From Variovorax paradoxus EPS (GTDB lineage: Bacteria > Pseudomonadota > Gammaproteobacteria > Burkholderiales > Burkholderiaceae_C), in the NCBI RefSeq assembly GCF_000184745.1, contig NC_014931.1, positions 1,364,001-1,428,000 of the forward strand: 64,000 nt of DNA, written 5' to 3'. The first letter of the stretch is position 1, and every line of letters begins with the position of its first letter. Below the pieces are notes generated by a model that was not told the origin of the DNA, did no database searches, and worked only from the letters and a program-made list of their open reading frames with translations. Below are positions 52,528-61,416 of this stretch, one piece after another. A program made the translations under genes and the position numbers.

Positions 52528-52683
52528 GCGTATCCCCTTTGTCGTGTGAGAGTGGTTTTTGTCGAAGGCTCGGGACCGACCTGCACCTTGTCCCCTCGTG
52601 CAAGCAGGCACAGGGTATCCAAAGAGGAGCGGGGCGCGCAATGGCTTCCAGTGCCAATTCCGTGCCATGGCACGGGCGCTGCC

Positions 52684-52696
52684 TACAATTCCTCAC
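52684..52696 (+). promoter_or_regulatory. -10 box abutting the epimerase start codon
   Basis: TACAAT (52684-52689) ends seven bases before the ATG at 52697, so transcription would begin at or beside the start codon, giving a leaderless message. No Shine-Dalgarno is present in the upstream sequence. Confidence 0.4.
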
Positions 52697-53533
52697 ATGG
52701 AAATCACCCCGATCGAGTTTCGCGGCCAGCCCGCGATCCGAGCCCTTGGCGCAGATGGCAGCACGTTGACCGTGGCCCTGCATGGCGCGCAAGTGCTCTC
52801 GTGGACCACGGCCGACGGAGTGGAAAGGTTCTATGTCAGCCCCCGCGCCGTGTTCGACGGCAAGACCGCGATCCGCGGTGGCGTGCCCGTATGTTGCCCG
52901 CAGTTCAACATGCGCGGCATGCTGCCCAAACATGGTTTCATGCGCAATCTGCCTTGGGAGTCGCAGGGCACTGGCGCCTCGGGCGACACCCTGGCACTCC
53001 GGCTGCGCGACAACGAGGCCACCCGTGCGCTCTGGCCGCACGCTTTCGAGGCGCGCCTTGACGTGACGCTGGCTCCCGGCCAGTTGCGCATCGCGCTCAC
53101 GCTGACCAACATCGACTCCGCGCCCTGGGCCTTTGCCGCGGCGCTGCATTCCTACCTTCATGTCGACGACATCGCCCAGGTGCGGCTCGAGGGCCTCGAA
53201 GGCGCCAACCGCTGGGATTCGCTGCGCGACGACCGCCATGTGGAGACCGCTGCCGCATTGCGGTTCGATGCCGAGTTCGACAGCGTCTATGTCGCGCCCG
53301 CAAAACCGCTGCGCCTCGTGCAGCCGGGCGGCACGCTCGAAATCTCGCAAAGCGCGAGCTGCACCGAAACCGTGGTGTGGAACCCCGGCGCCGAGCTCTG
53401 CGCCAAGCTGGCCGACATGCCGGCCGACGGCTACCGCCACATGCTCTGCGTCGAGGCGGCCCGCATCGACGAACAAGTGACCCTGGCGCCCGGCGCCCAA
53501 TGGCAGGGCTGGCAACAGCTCACCGTTCTCTGA
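52697..53533 (+). CDS. aldose 1-epimerase family protein (D-hexose-6-phosphate mutarotase, YeaD-like)
   Basis: This 278-residue galactose-mutarotase-fold protein resembles YeaD. Support comes from [25 protein letters not shown] (catalytic His region), [20 protein letters not shown], and a late [30 protein letters not shown] with the catalytic Glu. It should equilibrate the alpha and beta forms of hexose 6-phosphates. It sits just before hisF (22 bp), though it has no known link to histidine synthesis. Confidence 0.9.
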   Translation: MEITPIEFRGQPAIRALGADGSTLTVALHGAQVLSWTTADGVERFYVSPRAVFDGKTAIRGGVPVCCPQFNMRGMLPKHGFMRNLPWESQGTGASGDTLALRLRDNEATRALWPHAFEARLDVTLAPGQLRIALTLTNIDSAPWAFAAALHSYLHVDDIAQVRLEGLEGANRWDSLRDDRHVETAAALRFDAEFDSVYVAPAKPLRLVQPGGTLEISQSASCTETVVWNPGAELCAKLADMPADGYRHMLCVEAARIDEQVTLAPGAQWQGWQQLTVL

Positions 53534-53555
53534 TTTCCTTCCGGTTCAAATTCCC

Positions 53556-54335
53556 ATGCTTGCCAAACGCATCATTCCCTGCCTCGACGTTACCGGCGGC
53601 CGTGTCGTCAAGGGCGTCAACTTTCTCGAACTGCGCGATGCCGGCGACCCGGTCGAGATCGCCGCGCGCTACAACGCGCAGGGCGCCGACGAACTCACCT
53701 TCCTGGACATCACCGCCACCAGCGACGGGCGCGACCTGATCCTGCCGATCATCGAGGCGGTGGCTTCGCAGGTCTTCATTCCGCTCACGGTCGGCGGCGG
53801 CGTGCGCACCGTGGCTGATGTGCGCCGGCTCCTCAATGCGGGCGCGGACAAGACCAGCTTCAACTCGGCCGCCATCGCCGATCCGCAGGTGATCAACGAT
53901 GCCTCGCAGAAGTACGGCTCGCAGTGCATCGTGGTGGCCATCGATGCCAAGCGCCGCACGCCCGAAGAGGCGGCCACGCGCGGTCCGGGATGGGATGTGT
54001 ACAGCCACGGCGGCCGCAAGAACACGGGCATGGACGCCGTGCAATGGGCCACCGAGATGGCGCGCCGCGGCGCGGGCGAAATCCTCCTCACGAGCATGGA
54101 CCGCGACGGCACCAAAAGCGGTTTCGACCTCGCACTGACACGCGCGGTGAGCGATGCGGTCAGCGTGCCGGTGATCGCCTCGGGCGGCGTCGGCAACCTG
54201 GACGACCTCGCCGACGGCATCCAGACCGGCGGCGCCGATGCGGTGCTGGCGGCCAGCATTTTTCACTACGGCGAACACACCGTGGGCGAGGCGAAAGCCC
54301 GCATGGCGGCGCGGGGCATCCCTGTCCGGATTTAA
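53556..54335 (+). CDS. hisF: imidazole glycerol phosphate synthase, cyclase subunit
   Basis: HisF uses ammonia from HisH to form imidazole glycerol phosphate and AICAR. The 259-residue TIM barrel has catalytic Asp11 in [15 protein letters not shown] and the second Asp in [35 protein letters not shown] is the phosphate-binding repeat. It is separated from the other his genes by 4.5 kb of unrelated DNA and followed by a dispersed repeat and hisI. Confidence 0.97.
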   Translation: MLAKRIIPCLDVTGGRVVKGVNFLELRDAGDPVEIAARYNAQGADELTFLDITATSDGRDLILPIIEAVASQVFIPLTVGGGVRTVADVRRLLNAGADKTSFNSAAIADPQVINDASQKYGSQCIVVAIDAKRRTPEEAATRGPGWDVYSHGGRKNTGMDAVQWATEMARRGAGEILLTSMDRDGTKSGFDLALTRAVSDAVSVPVIASGGVGNLDDLADGIQTGGADAVLAASIFHYGEHTVGEAKARMAARGIPVRI

Positions 54336-54440
54336 GGCTCCTTCGTGGGATACCGCGGAACCGGCTTTGCCGGGCCGCTGGTATCGCCCCCTTCGAGGGG
54401 GGAGGAGAAGCGACACGAAGTGCGCGAAGCCTGGGGGTGG
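54336..54440 (+). repeat. ~100-bp dispersed hairpin repeat, copy 2 (hisF-hisI)
   Basis: The copy has the same core ACCGCGGAACCGGCTTTGCC (starting at 54352) as copy 1, then GGGCCGCTGGT, CCCCCTTCGAGGGGGGAGG, and a CGACACGAAGTGCGCGAAGC tail ending GGGGGTGG. It fills almost the whole hisF-hisI gap and ends where a GACAAT -10-like box begins. Confidence 0.85.
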
Positions 54441-54452
54441 GACAATACTTCC
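54441..54452 (+). promoter_or_regulatory. -10-like box at the hisI start
   Basis: GACAAT (54441-54446) ends six bases before the hisI ATG (54453), directly after the repeat. If active it would give a leaderless hisI-hisE message independent of hisF. Confidence 0.35.
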
Positions 54453-54842
54453 ATGAATTGGCTCGATGAAGTGAAGTGGGACGCGAACGGCCTGGTGCCG
54501 GTCATCGCGCAGGAACAAGGCAGCAACGACGTGCTGATGTTCGCCTGGATGAACCGCGAGGCGCTCGAGAAGACCGCCGAGCTGGGCCGTGCGGTGTATT
54601 TCAGCCGCTCGCGCAACAAGCTCTGGTTCAAGGGCGAGGAATCGGGCCACGTGCAGACCGTGCACGAGATCCGCCTGGATTGCGACAACGACGTGGTGCT
54701 GCTCAAGGTCACCCAGCTGGGCCACGAACCCGGTATCGCCTGCCACACCGGCCGCCACAGCTGCTTCTTCAGCAAGTACGAAAAAGGCCAGTGGACCGTG
54801 GTCGAGCCGGTCTTGAAAGACCCGGAGTCGATCTACAAATGA
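54453..54842 (+). CDS. hisI: phosphoribosyl-AMP cyclohydrolase
   Basis: HisI opens the purine ring of PR-AMP. The 129-residue product is the stand-alone cyclohydrolase, not fused to HisE. Motifs include [15 protein letters not shown], the metal site [12 protein letters not shown], and the zinc cysteines in [10 protein letters not shown]. The ATG at 54453 follows a -10-like box by only six bases; no Shine-Dalgarno is seen. It overlaps hisE by 4 bp. Confidence 0.96.
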   Translation: MNWLDEVKWDANGLVPVIAQEQGSNDVLMFAWMNREALEKTAELGRAVYFSRSRNKLWFKGEESGHVQTVHEIRLDCDNDVVLLKVTQLGHEPGIACHTGRHSCFFSKYEKGQWTVVEPVLKDPESIYK

Positions 54843-55222
54843 CCGGCACCGTGAACAACACCTCCGATGCTCTCGCACGCTTGGCCGCGGTCATCGAGAC
54901 CCGCCTGCCCGCGAACGGTGGCGACCCCGAGAAGAGCTACGTCGCGCGCCTCCTGCACAAGGGCCCCGACGCCTTCCTGAAGAAGATCGGCGAGGAAGCC
55001 ACCGAAGTCGTGATGGCCGCCAAGGACGCCGATCACGGCGGCGACCGCTCGAAAATAGTGAACGAAGTGGCCGACCTGTGGTTCCACACCATGGTGGCGC
55101 TCGCGCACTACGGTTTCTCGCCGGCTGAAGTCGTCGCGGAGCTCGAGCGCCGCGAGGGCACCAGCGGCATCGAGGAAAAGGCCCTGCGCAAAGTGCAGGC
55201 CCGCGAGGCATCCAACGATTGA
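54839..55222 (+). CDS. hisE: phosphoribosyl-ATP pyrophosphatase
   Basis: HisE removes pyrophosphate from PR-ATP, the step before HisI. The 127-residue all-alpha protein has the MazG-like metal site: [16 protein letters not shown] with the E..E helix and [14 protein letters not shown] with the second acidic set. The ATG overlaps the hisI stop. Its final codons carry the purine-rich Shine-Dalgarno of the next gene. Confidence 0.95.
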   Translation: MTGTVNNTSDALARLAAVIETRLPANGGDPEKSYVARLLHKGPDAFLKKIGEEATEVVMAAKDADHGGDRSKIVNEVADLWFHTMVALAHYGFSPAEVVAELERREGTSGIEEKALRKVQAREASND

Positions 55223-55233
55223 AAGGACATCCC

Positions 55234-55623
55234 ATGGCCAACGACATCGTGAACGTGGAACCCGACGAATCGCTCAAGACTTGGGGCTGGGTGAGCTACA
55301 TCCTGCACCTGATCGTGGCCATCGGCGCGGTCCTCCCGGGAGCGCAGGCCTCCATCGTCATCCTGCTGGTGGCCCTGGTGATCGATTTCGTGAAGCGCGA
55401 CGACGCGGCCGGCACCTGGCAGGCCTCGCACTTCAGCTGGCGCATCCGTTCGGTGATCTGGGCCGGCCTGCTTTACATCGTCACCTCGTGGCTCTGGCTG
55501 CTGTTCTTCGTTCCGGGCTGGATCGCCTGGAGCCTGATTTCGCTGTGGTTCCTGTACCGGATCGTGAAAGGCATGATCCGCATGAACGACAACCGCCCGA
55601 TGGAACCCAAAGATGTCATCTGA
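55234..55623 (+). CDS. small membrane protein, DUF4870-like
   Basis: This 129-residue protein has three or four membrane helices (about residues 19-40, 43-60, 75-95, and a tryptophan-rich 96-112). Loops include the FVKRDDAAGTWQASHFSWRIRS segment between helices 2 and 3, a pattern of DUF4870/Tic20-like proteins. Function unknown. AAAGGA precedes the ATG at 55234. Its last 11 bases overlap the hinT gene. The his-DUF-HIT-tat order is common in betaproteobacteria, from memory. Confidence 0.78.
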   Translation: MANDIVNVEPDESLKTWGWVSYILHLIVAIGAVLPGAQASIVILLVALVIDFVKRDDAAGTWQASHFSWRIRSVIWAGLLYIVTSWLWLLFFVPGWIAWSLISLWFLYRIVKGMIRMNDNRPMEPKDVI

Positions 55624-55972
55624 TCCGAACTGCGTTTTCTGCAAAATCGTCGAAGGAAAGATCCCTTCGCGCAAGGTCTACGAAGACGAGGACCTGTTCG
55701 GTTTCCATGACATCGCGCCCTGGGCGCCGGTGCATTTCATGCTGGTGCCCAAGAAGCACATCGCCTCGATGGCGCAGCTCACGCCTGACGACGCCGCCCT
55801 CATGGGCAAGATCATGACCCTGGCGCCGAAGCTGGCGCTGGAGCAGGGCTGCAGGCCCTATCCGGACGGCGGCTATCGCGTCGTCGTCAACACCGGCACC
55901 GAGGGCGGGCAGGAGGTTCACCATCTCCATGTGCACGTCATGGGCGGTCCCCGGCCATGGCTTCGCGGCTGA
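55613..55972 (+). CDS. histidine triad (HIT) nucleotide-binding protein, HinT-like
   Basis: HinT-type proteins hydrolyse adenosine phosphoramidates. The 119-residue product has CVFCKIVEGKIPSRKVYEDE at the N-terminus and the histidine triad HHLHVHVMGG (His104, His106, His108). The active nucleophile is the middle residue of the triad. It starts inside the preceding gene and is followed by a 65-bp gap with the tatA Shine-Dalgarno. Confidence 0.94.
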   Translation: MSSDPNCVFCKIVEGKIPSRKVYEDEDLFGFHDIAPWAPVHFMLVPKKHIASMAQLTPDDAALMGKIMTLAPKLALEQGCRPYPDGGYRVVVNTGTEGGQEVHHLHVHVMGGPRPWLRG

Positions 55973-56037
55973 ACTTCGTTAAGCCAAACTGTCACATTTC
56001 GACCGACTAAAATCGGACACATTCTTAGGAGTCTTCC

Positions 56038-56292
56038 ATGGGTTCTTTTTCTATCTGGCACTGGCTGATCGTGCTGCTCGTCGTGGTCATGATCTTCGGC
56101 ACCAAGAAGCTGCGGAACATGGGTTCGGACCTTGGTGGCGCCGTCAAGGGCTTCAAGGACGGCATGAAGGATGCCAACGGCAACCCCACCACCGACGCAA
56201 CTGCCGCTTCGTCGGCCCCCGCGGCGCAAGTGACCGGTCAGCCGGCCAACAGCGACAAGACGATCGACGTCGAAGCGCGTCAGAAGTCCTGA
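56038..56292 (+). CDS. tatA: Sec-independent translocase protein TatA
   Basis: TatA forms the translocation pore for folded proteins with twin-arginine signals. The 84-residue product has a short membrane helix ([16 protein letters not shown]), the [14 protein letters not shown] hinge and an amphipathic helix, then an acidic/polar tail. AGGAG is well placed upstream. A TAAAAT -10-like box lies at 56008-56013. The MsrP precursor in this window is a clear client. Confidence 0.95.
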   Translation: MGSFSIWHWLIVLLVVVMIFGTKKLRNMGSDLGGAVKGFKDGMKDANGNPTTDATAASSAPAAQVTGQPANSDKTIDVEARQKS

Positions 56293-56305
56293 GCGCGGAC
56301 CGCAC

Positions 56306-56764
56306 GTGCTCGACCTCGGCATTGAGAAGCTGGCGCTGATCGGCGTCGTGGCGCTGATCGTCATAGGGCCGGAGAAGCTGCCGCGCGTGGCTCGCACGGT
56401 CGGCACCTTGCTCGGCAAGGCCCAGCGCTACGTGAACGACGTCAAGGCCGAAGTCAACCGCTCGATGGAGCTGGACGAACTCCGCAAGATGAAGACCACG
56501 GTGGAGGAGGCGGCGCGCGACGTCGAGAACAACATCCACACCGGCGCGAGCGAATTCGAAAAGCAGTTTTCCGGCTCCGGCGAAACGCTCTCGGCACTGG
56601 CCGAGCCTGAAGTTTCGGTGCCCGAGTACAAGCACCCCCGCAAGAACTGGCGCCTGAAGCAGGGTGCCACGCCTAATTGGTACAAGGCGCGCAACGGCGT
56701 TCGGACCAAGGCCTTGTCGGGTGCGGCGCGGGTTGCCCGCTTCCGTCCGCACAAGATCAACTAG
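56306..56764 (+). CDS. tatB: Sec-independent translocase protein TatB
   Basis: TatB binds TatC and recognises signal peptides. The 152-residue product starts at GTG and has [23 protein letters not shown], where the Glu in EKLALIG and the GPEKLP hinge mark TatB, followed by a long amphipathic helix ([23 protein letters not shown]). The basic C-terminus (RFRPHKIN) differs from E. coli TatB. It lies 13 bp after tatA and 75 bp before tatC. Confidence 0.94.
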   Translation: MLDLGIEKLALIGVVALIVIGPEKLPRVARTVGTLLGKAQRYVNDVKAEVNRSMELDELRKMKTTVEEAARDVENNIHTGASEFEKQFSGSGETLSALAEPEVSVPEYKHPRKNWRLKQGATPNWYKARNGVRTKALSGAARVARFRPHKIN

Positions 56765-56839
56765 CGCTTCAACACCCCGCACACCCCCGCGTCTCTCGCT
56801 TGCCGCACGCCGGCCGAAGCCACGCTCTTTCCTTTCCCC

Positions 56840-57646
56840 ATGGCCGATTCCGACGACAAGAACAAAGACAAAGAAGACGAGCTGGCGGGCACCGAGCAGC
56901 CGTTCGTGCAGCACCTCGTCGAGCTTCGCGACCGCCTGCTCTACTGCGTCTACGGCCTCGCTGTCGCGGGCATCCTGCTCGCTATCTGGCCCGGACCGGG
57001 CGGACTCATCGACCTGATCGCGATGCCCATCCGCGCGCACATGCCGCCGGACGCCAAGCTCATCGCCATCGGCGTGTTCTCGCCGTTCTTCGTGCCGCTC
57101 AAGGTGCTGATGATGACGGCCGTGCTGCTGGCGCTGCCGTGGCTCATGTACCAGGCCTGGATGTTCATTGCGCCGGGGCTCTACAGCCACGAGAAGCGCT
57201 TTGCACTGCCGTTGATTTTCTTCGGCAGCCTGCTGGCCTATGCGGGCATTGCCTTCGTGCAGTTCTTCGTGCTGGACAAGATGTTCAGCTTCATCCAGAA
57301 GTTCACGCCGGCCGCGGTGGCGGCAACGCCCGACATCTCGTCGTACGTGGAGGCCATCCTCTCGCTCTACATCGCGTTCGGCGTCGCCTTCCAGGTGCCG
57401 ATCGTGGTGATGCTGCTGGTGCGCTTCGAGATGGTGACGATCGAGAAGCTGAAGTCCTTCCGCGGCTACTTCATCGTGGTGGCCTTCGTGGTGGCCGCGG
57501 TGCTCACGCCGCCCGACGTTGTGTCGCAGCTCGCGCTGGCGATTCCGATGTGCCTGCTGTACGAGGTGGGCATCATCGGGGCGCGCTACTTCGCGATGGG
57601 CGGCAAGAAGCCGGCGGAAGAAGAAAACGCCGACTCTTCGGCATAA
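56840..57646 (+). CDS. tatC: Sec-independent translocase protein TatC
   Basis: TatC is the signal-peptide receptor of the Tat translocon. The 268-residue protein has six membrane helices. The charged N-terminus (DSDDKNKDKEDE) is followed by FVQHLVELRDRLLYC, the conserved LREL-like motif, and later FVPLKVLMMTAVL and the LTPPDVVSQ loop. The 117-bp convergent gap to degS contains an inverted copy of the dispersed repeat. Confidence 0.96.
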   Translation: MADSDDKNKDKEDELAGTEQPFVQHLVELRDRLLYCVYGLAVAGILLAIWPGPGGLIDLIAMPIRAHMPPDAKLIAIGVFSPFFVPLKVLMMTAVLLALPWLMYQAWMFIAPGLYSHEKRFALPLIFFGSLLAYAGIAFVQFFVLDKMFSFIQKFTPAAVAATPDISSYVEAILSLYIAFGVAFQVPIVVMLLVRFEMVTIEKLKSFRGYFIVVAFVVAAVLTPPDVVSQLALAIPMCLLYEVGIIGARYFAMGGKKPAEEENADSSA

Positions 57647-57648
57647 CA

Positions 57649-57747
57649 GGCTCGCCCTCAGGCTGCGCGCACTTCGTGTCGCGCGCGCCTTCCTCCTGCC
57701 GGGGGTAACACCTGCGGCTCGGCGAAGCCGGTTCCGCGGTGTTCCTG
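57649..57747 (-). repeat. ~100-bp dispersed hairpin repeat, copy 3 (tatC-degS)
   Basis: Read on the minus strand this has ACCGCGGAACCGGCTTCGCC, then GAGCCGCAGGTGTTACCCCC, GGAGGAAGG and a GACACGAAGTGCGCGCAGCC tail. It matches copies 1 and 2 in the opposite orientation and lies between the two convergent stops. Confidence 0.82.
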
Positions 57748-57763
57748 AACGAATCCCCGCCTC

Positions 57764-58924
57764 TTACTCTTGTTGATTCGGCACTTGCCGGACCGGGCTC
57801 TTCGGCCGGAGCCCCGGCGTCACATCCAGTTCCATCTTGTCGCTGCCGCGCTGCAGCGCAAAGCGCGCGGTGTCGCCGGGCTTGAGGCCCGCGACGGCGG
57901 TCAGCAGGGCCTGCACGTTGTCGGTCTTCTTCTCGCCCACCGAGGTGATCACGTCGCCCGGCCGGATACCTGCCTTGGCAGCGGGACCGTTCTGCAGCAC
58001 GCCGGTGATGATCACACCCGCATCGGCCTTCACGCCGAAGGTCTCGGCCAGTTCGGGCGAGAGGTCGTTCGGCTCCACGCCGATCCAGCCGCGGCGCACC
58101 TGGCCTTCCTTGACGATGCCTTCCAGCACGATCTTGGCCATCGACACCGGAATGGCGAAGCCGATGCCCATGCTGCCACCCGAGCGCGAGTAGATCGCGG
58201 TGTTGATGCCCTGCAGGTTGCCGTTGACGTCGATCAGCGCGCCGCCCGAGTTGCCGGGGTTGATGGCCGCATCGGTCTGGATGAAGTTCTCGAAGTTGTT
58301 GATGCCCAACTGGTTGCGGCCGAGCGCCGAGACGATGCCGCTCGTCACCGTCTGGCCCACGCCGAAGGGGTTGCCGATGGCCAGCACCTGGTCGCCCACC
58401 AGCAGCTCGTCGGAGTTGCCCAGAACGATCACCGGGAGCTTGTCGAGCTCGATCTTGAGCACCGCCAGGTCGGTGTCGGGATCGGTGCCGATCACCTTGC
58501 CGCGAGCGTGGCGGCTGTCGTTCAGGGTCACTTCGATTTCGTCGGCGCCCTCGACCACGTGGTTGTTGGTGAGGATGTAGCCGTCGGTGCTCACGATCAC
58601 GCCGCTGCCCAGGCCCACCTGGGGCTGGTCGGCCTGGTCGCCGAAGAAGAAGCGGAACCAGGGGTCGTTGCTGCGCGGATGGCGCTGCGCCGCCTTGCTT
58701 GTGTTGATGCTCACCACCGCCGGCGAGGCCTTCTTGGCGGCAGCGCTCAGGCTGCCGACGGCGGGCACGCTCGGGGCGCCGGCCGGCGCCTCGACGATCG
58801 ACACCACGCCGCCGAGCGAGGTCGAGCGCTTGTTGATCCACTCGGGCTTGAGCGTTGCGACGACGAAATAGGCCGCCAGCAGGACGGTCACGGCTTGGGC
58901 AAAGAGCAGCCAGGTGCGTTTCAT
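57764..58924 (-). CDS. DegS-like periplasmic serine protease (HtrA family, one PDZ)
   Basis: This 386-residue inner-membrane-anchored protease has an N-terminal membrane helix (about residues 6-24), a trypsin-like domain and a single PDZ domain, the DegS layout. The catalytic triad is visible as His in LTNNHVVEG, Asp in DPDTDLAVLKI and Ser in INPGNSGGALID. PDZ elements are GVIITGVLQNGPAAKAGIRPGDVITSV. It could cleave an anti-sigma factor or misfolded proteins. The ATG at 58924 gives a signal-anchor; upstream frame is not conserved. Confidence 0.92.
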   Translation of the reverse strand: MKRTWLLFAQAVTVLLAAYFVVATLKPEWINKRSTSLGGVVSIVEAPAGAPSVPAVGSLSAAAKKASPAVVSINTSKAAQRHPRSNDPWFRFFFGDQADQPQVGLGSGVIVSTDGYILTNNHVVEGADEIEVTLNDSRHARGKVIGTDPDTDLAVLKIELDKLPVIVLGNSDELLVGDQVLAIGNPFGVGQTVTSGIVSALGRNQLGINNFENFIQTDAAINPGNSGGALIDVNGNLQGINTAIYSRSGGSMGIGFAIPVSMAKIVLEGIVKEGQVRRGWIGVEPNDLSPELAETFGVKADAGVIITGVLQNGPAAKAGIRPGDVITSVGEKKTDNVQALLTAVAGLKPGDTARFALQRGSDKMELDVTPGLRPKSPVRQVPNQQE

Positions 58925-59004
58925 GAAAACTTGATGAAAAGACGTTCGAAGGCGCCGCGAGAGGCAGCGATGTGTGGGATTGTCCCTCAATGGGCTTGAC
59001 GATA

Positions 59005-59021
59005 GACCGCGCCGCGCGGTC
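59005..59021. promoter_or_regulatory. perfect 17-bp palindrome, putative operator
   Basis: GACCGCGC-C-GCGCGGTC is a perfect inverted repeat with 8-bp arms, in the 296-bp divergent region between degS and the transporter. A second short palindrome ATCGC-GGA-GCGAT lies at about 59066-59078. The rest of the region shows no gene; a TTGACG (58996-59001) has no good -10 partner. Confidence 0.4.
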
Positions 59022-59220
59022 GAGATTGGCAAGCGCCGGCTACGGAAATACGGGATAACCCCTAGCATCGCGGAGCGATCCCACCCGGCTCCCACCTCTC
59101 AGGCCTCCCGCACTGCCCACCCGGTGGATGCGGCCAGGCATATCCTCGGCGCGCGATTTCCCCGTTTTCCCATCCGGTTCCACGGCTCCGGCGCGCGCGG
59201 TCACGATTTTCCTGCCAGCC

Positions 59221-60573
59221 ATGACTTCAGAAGCAACCCTCGCGGACGGCGCCAAGCCCGCTCCGGCACGCACGCTCGACGCGCGCGACTACAAGACCCT
59301 CGCCCTCTCGGCCCTCGGCGGAACGCTGGAGTTCTACGACTTCGTCATCTACGTCTTTTTCGCCACGGTGCTGGGCGGGCTGTTCTTCCCCGCCGACATG
59401 CCCGACTGGCTGCGGCAACTGCAGACCTTCGGCATCTTCGCGGCCGGTTACCTCGCCCGCCCCGTGGGCGGCATCGTCATCGCGCATTTCGGCGACCTCC
59501 TGGGCCGCAAGCGCATGTTCACGCTCTCGATTTTCCTGATGGCCGCGCCCACGCTGGTCATCGGCCTCCTTCCGACCTACGCGAGCATCGGCGTGGCGGC
59601 GCCCCTCCTGCTGCTGGCGATGCGCGTGCTGCAGGGCGCGGCCATCGGCGGCGAGATGCCCGGCGCCTGGGTGTTCGTCGGCGAGCACGTGCCGGCCAAG
59701 CGCTACGGATTCGGCATCGGCACGCTGACCTCGGGCATCACCGGCGGCATCCTCTTGGGCTCGCTGGTCGCGGTGGCCATCAACCGCCATTACTCGACCG
59801 AGCAGGTGAGCGATTTCGCCTGGCGCATCCCTTTCATCCTGGGTGGTGTGTTCGGGCTGGTGTCGGTGTACCTGCGCCGCTTCCTGCACGAGACGCCGGT
59901 CTTCAAGGAACTGGCCGGCCTGAAGTCGGTCGCCCGCGAGTTGCCGTTGCGCACCGTGCTGCGCGAGCACCGGCTGGCTTGCGTGTACGTCGCGCTGCAG
60001 ACCTGGGTGCTGTCGGCCGCGATCGTCGTGGTGGTGCTCTACACGCCCACCTATCTGCAGAAGGTGCACCATATTCCGGCCGCGCTGGCGCTCGAAGCCA
60101 ACGCGCTCGCGACGCTGACCCTGACCATCGGCTGCGTGCTGGTCGGCTGGCTGAGCGACCGCATCGGCACGCGCGCGGTGATGCTCGTCGGCTGGGGCGG
60201 CCTCTTCGCCACGGCCTACCTGTTCTACACGGGGCTGCCTGGCACGCCGGCCACGCTGTTCTGGCACTACGGGCTGGTCGGCCTCTTCGTGGGCACCATC
60301 GCCACGGTGCCGATCGCGGGCGTGCGCGCCTTCCCGGCGCCGGTGCGCTTCACCGGGCTTTCGTTCGCCTACAACATGTCGTACGCGGTCTTCGGCGGGC
60401 TCACGCCGGTGATTCTCACGCTCTGGCTGCAGCACGACACGATGGCGCCGGCGCACTACGTCGCGGCACTCGCGGCGCTGGGTTTCCTGCTTGCCCTGTT
60501 GCCACTGGCCGCGCGCGGCCATGCCATGCGCGATGGCGTCGGGGCCCCGGGCAGCGCGACAATGTCGCGATGA
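59221..60573 (+). CDS. MFS transporter, MHS (metabolite:H+ symporter) family
   Basis: This 450-residue transporter of the ProP/KgtP/ShiA-type family has LGGTLEFYDFVIYVFFA near helix 1, the family hallmark, and the motif A loop HFGDLLGRKRMFTLSIFLM between helices 2 and 3. RVLQGAAIGGEMPGAWVFVGEHV is in helix 4-5. Substrates of the group include dicarboxylates, shikimate, betaine and citrate; this one cannot be assigned. ATG 59221 is chosen; an upstream in-frame ATG at 59128 would add 31 poorly conserved residues. Confidence 0.88.
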   Translation: MTSEATLADGAKPAPARTLDARDYKTLALSALGGTLEFYDFVIYVFFATVLGGLFFPADMPDWLRQLQTFGIFAAGYLARPVGGIVIAHFGDLLGRKRMFTLSIFLMAAPTLVIGLLPTYASIGVAAPLLLLAMRVLQGAAIGGEMPGAWVFVGEHVPAKRYGFGIGTLTSGITGGILLGSLVAVAINRHYSTEQVSDFAWRIPFILGGVFGLVSVYLRRFLHETPVFKELAGLKSVARELPLRTVLREHRLACVYVALQTWVLSAAIVVVVLYTPTYLQKVHHIPAALALEANALATLTLTIGCVLVGWLSDRIGTRAVMLVGWGGLFATAYLFYTGLPGTPATLFWHYGLVGLFVGTIATVPIAGVRAFPAPVRFTGLSFAYNMSYAVFGGLTPVILTLWLQHDTMAPAHYVAALAALGFLLALLPLAARGHAMRDGVGAPGSATMSR

Positions 60574-61343
60574 GCACCACACGCCACGAACTGCTCCACG
60601 CATTCGACCTGTTGCTGGCCCCCGGGCGCTTCAAGGACTACGGACCCAACGGCCTGCAGGTCGAAGGCCGCACCGTGGTCCGGAAGATCGTCTCGGGCGT
60701 GACCGCCAGCCGCGCGCTGATCGAGGCCGCGATCCACGCCGAGGCCGATGCCATCTTCGTCCACCATGGCCTGTTCTGGCGCGGCCAGGACGGCTGCGTC
60801 ACCGGCTGGATGAAGCAGCGCTTGGGCCTCCTGCTCGGCGACGACGTCAATCTTTTCGCGTACCACCTGCCGCTCGATGCGCATCCGGAGCTGGGCAACA
60901 ACGCACAGTTGGGACTGCAGCTCGGGCTCGTGGCGCATGCGGGGTCTGGCGGTCGTTTCGGGGAGCAGGAGCTCGGCTTCCTCGGTGCGCGCGAAAACGG
61001 CGAGAGCTTCGCCAGTGCCAAGGCGCTGGCCACGCACGCAGAGAAGGTGCTCAAGCGCCCGATCACGCTGCTCGATACGGCGCACCGCCCCATCAAGAAC
61101 ATCGCCTGGTGCACCGGTGGTGCCCAGGGCTACTTCGAAGCGGCCATTGCGGCCGGCGCCGACGCCTTCATCACCGGCGAGATCTCCGAGCCCCAGGCTC
61201 ACTACGCGCGCGAAATGGGCGTGGCCTTTCTCGCCTGCGGGCACCACGCGACCGAGCGCTATGGCGCACCGGCCGTGGCCGCGCACGTGGCGGCGCAGCT
61301 CGGGCTGAAGCACGAGTTCATCGACATCGACAATCCGGCATGA
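60570..61343 (+). CDS. NIF3/YbgI-family dinuclear metal protein
   Basis: This 257-residue member of the NIF3/YbgI (GTP cyclohydrolase I type 2-like) family has DYGPNGLQVEG, the metal ligands FVHHGLFWRG, FAYHLPLDAHPELGNNAQL, and a C-terminal CGHHATERYG. E. coli YbgI is a toroidal hexamer with two metals; its physiological substrate is unclear. It overlaps the MFS stop by 4 bp and is followed by a short repeat fragment before pdxA. Confidence 0.92.
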   Translation: MSTTRHELLHAFDLLLAPGRFKDYGPNGLQVEGRTVVRKIVSGVTASRALIEAAIHAEADAIFVHHGLFWRGQDGCVTGWMKQRLGLLLGDDVNLFAYHLPLDAHPELGNNAQLGLQLGLVAHAGSGGRFGEQELGFLGARENGESFASAKALATHAEKVLKRPITLLDTAHRPIKNIAWCTGGAQGYFEAAIAAGADAFITGEISEPQAHYAREMGVAFLACGHHATERYGAPAVAAHVAAQLGLKHEFIDIDNPA

Positions 61344-61416
61344 GCGCAGCGCCGGGCCGCCCCAAGCAAGCTCGCACCGCAGCGCGGAGCGCGGAGGTTT
61401 CCGAATGAGCGCAGCG
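61340..61416 (+). repeat. repeat fragment flanked by 12-bp direct repeats before pdxA
   Basis: The 12-mer ATGAGCGCAGCG occurs at 61340-61351 (overlapping the end of the NIF3 gene) and exactly again at 61405-61416 (the first bases of pdxA). Between them is a 53-bp GC-rich stretch with GGGCCGCCCC and a CCGCAGCGC/GCGCGG palindromic part. The spacer resembles intergenic repeats I associate with Comamonadaceae. Confidence 0.6.

Noticed and set aside
50297..53515. A 1072-codon minus-strand frame across the binding protein, symporter and epimerase genes
   Set aside because: Only the last 304 codons match a family and have a signal peptide; the rest is antisense or out of frame to the symporter and epimerase genes.
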